DNA of 64,000 bases from Pachyseris speciosa (lineage: Eukaryota; Cnidaria; Anthozoa; Scleractinia; Pachyseridae): the NCBI GenBank assembly GCA_016490735.1, contig JAEMWC010000373.1:315001-379000 (forward strand), written 5' to 3'. Position numbers and translations under genes: made by a program. Below, piece by piece: positions 48,701-51,162 of this stretch. Numbering within the stretch: position 1 is the first letter of the stretch; each line of letters begins with the position of its first letter. Under the pieces are notes generated by a model. It was not told the DNA's origin. It was given only the letters and a program-made list of their open reading frames with translations, and did no database searches.

Positions 48701-51083
48701 ATATGACAGGAACAAGAGGCTGTCCACTGAACAATCTTAACTGCAAGGACAAAATTTCAGAGACAAATTGTGACAAGTATTTCAAAGGTATGTGTTTGAG
48801 GATGTGTTCGTATTCATTTTGTTCTCACTATTTTGCTCGACCGTTTCCATGGGACCTCTAAGGCACCACTCAGCCCTTTATCTTTGCGAAGAAATTAAAA
48901 AAAAAATTTCGAAGGGGATCCTTTATGAAAAGCTTGGTATCCATAGAGGGATTGCCTGGATTTGTTAAAAGGCACTCTCTTAACCCTTAACGGACCAACT
49001 ACGGCTATAGTCGTAGAAAATACCGCTTTTGCTTTCATGATTTATTGCTAGTTTTAATTTTATCACAACGTCGTAATAATGTGTCAATAACACCAACTGC
49101 TGTGCTTTGCAATCATCACAGCCAACAAACCGACTGTAATTCCATAATTCCGCTGCATATCACCGTTCGTTTGGCAACAAAGCCCAAAATGCTAGTCATT
49201 TGGCCAAAGAATTACACAACTAAAAATTACACATTTTTGAGGTCAACGTTTTAATAAAAACATTGCCCAAATATCAACACTCTACATTTACAACTAACCT
49301 CAAGCTCTCTCTTTGGTATCTGCTATGAAAATTTTCTCTCACATTTTCTGCCAGCCACACTTCAGCCCGTTTCTGAGAGCCAATCTCGTGTGTCTCAACT
49401 TGCCTCGTTCGCGTCCGAAAAGAATTCTGGGTAATTCCCCTACACCGACAGCATAGAACTCTACTTCGGTTCATTTCCACCCGGTGCTACCAGAAAAATA
49501 TTGCATCGATAATTTTTTTTACCGCTCAAAACCAGCCCAAATTGCCTTGGTAGGTCCCGGAATCCACTTGCAGAACGGCAAGAGAGACCGGTTCCATTTT
49601 TAGTCACCGTGCTTAGAACAGAGCGTGTTTGGCATCTCCGTCAACATGAAACCGCCTCTCGCCTCTGGTTTCTTTCAAAGGCTCGCCTTTACATAGATTC
49701 TAGCTTAATGATGCCAGCCTGGGGGCTTCTGCATAGGAAAATGGCTCAGAAAACCACTCTAAAAGCGACTATCTTATCACATTAGAGCGATTCCACTCAA
49801 TCGAAAAACAACAGCCACTCGCGTGCATCACGTGACACTGGATTCTGAGTCCCCAGTATTTCAAGACAGCAGATATTTTGTTAGCAACCCCATATATGGA
49901 GAAGATAAGTGTCTCAGACTATGAACTGCCCAAAATGTGTTGAATTAAATAGCTCCCCCTTGGTACGCAAAGGGTTAAACAAGAACGTACTAACTGACAA
50001 AATTAAATGTCCTCTTAGGTTCTTGTCTCATTGTACGTAGAATAAACTATGCCCTTTACAGAGGAATATCTCTAGAGTCGTGCATTTTGGGATGGCACAG
50101 AAATGACTAAATTGAAGTTACTTTAGTTCAATGTTCTATTTTGAAGAGGTTACAACGGTATGCTAAGTCCATTTTGTTAAATTAGATATGTTCATATGAG
50201 TGCTTTGCTGGTTAACTCTTCAGGACACTGTCCTTTCCAAAACGGCTTCTGTGGACTAAAGCACGACTACAGCATGGAAACTTTATGGAACCTCCACTCC
50301 GGCTTGACCCCATCGGCAGAGACAGGCCCGTCCTACGATCACACCACTTATTCTCACAAAGGTATTTCACAAGCGTTCCTTCTTTTGTACTCCCTCAGGA
50401 TTCCAAGACAGAAACATTTAGTTTCTAGCGTTTATTCCATGGCATCAGGGCTCGATATATATAACCAGAGACAGAAAATATTTCCAGACTTCAATAAGAT
50501 AACGTCTTCAAGGGAAGGGCTAAATACCAAAAAGATAAGGTTCCAGGTCTTCGGGGACATTACCACTTCAGTCGCTTGGGAGACCGCATTGATTAAATAG
50601 CACTCAATATCCGTTTTGTTGTTGTTGTTGTTGTTGTTTGGCTTTTAACAGGAGCGTACATATACATAGAAGCCTCTCAGCGGCAGCCTGGGGACCGTGC
50701 GCGATTAATGAGTGAATGGATGGAAAGCAATAAATTAATTTGCCTTCAGTTTTGGTATCACATGTTCGGGACTCACATAGGACGGCTAAATGTCTACCTT
50801 GCAACTAAAACCTCAGAGAAGGTTACTTGGAGTCAGTCGGGAAACCGTGGTGACCGCTGGATGTTTGCACAGATTAGCATGACAGCAAAACATGCATTTA
50901 AGGTAGAAACAAAGTATTTCGTCCGATTTACACATGTAGTGTTGAGCATGAAAGTTGATTTTTTGCACTTAATTTTTTCCAGTTTATTTTAGAAGGTGTT
51001 ACCTTGGAAGGAAGTAACGGAGATATAGCTGTGGACGATATTACAGTTCTGGAGGAGGGCTGCCATATCATCTCTAGAGGGAG

Positions 51084-51162
<79 letters not shown>
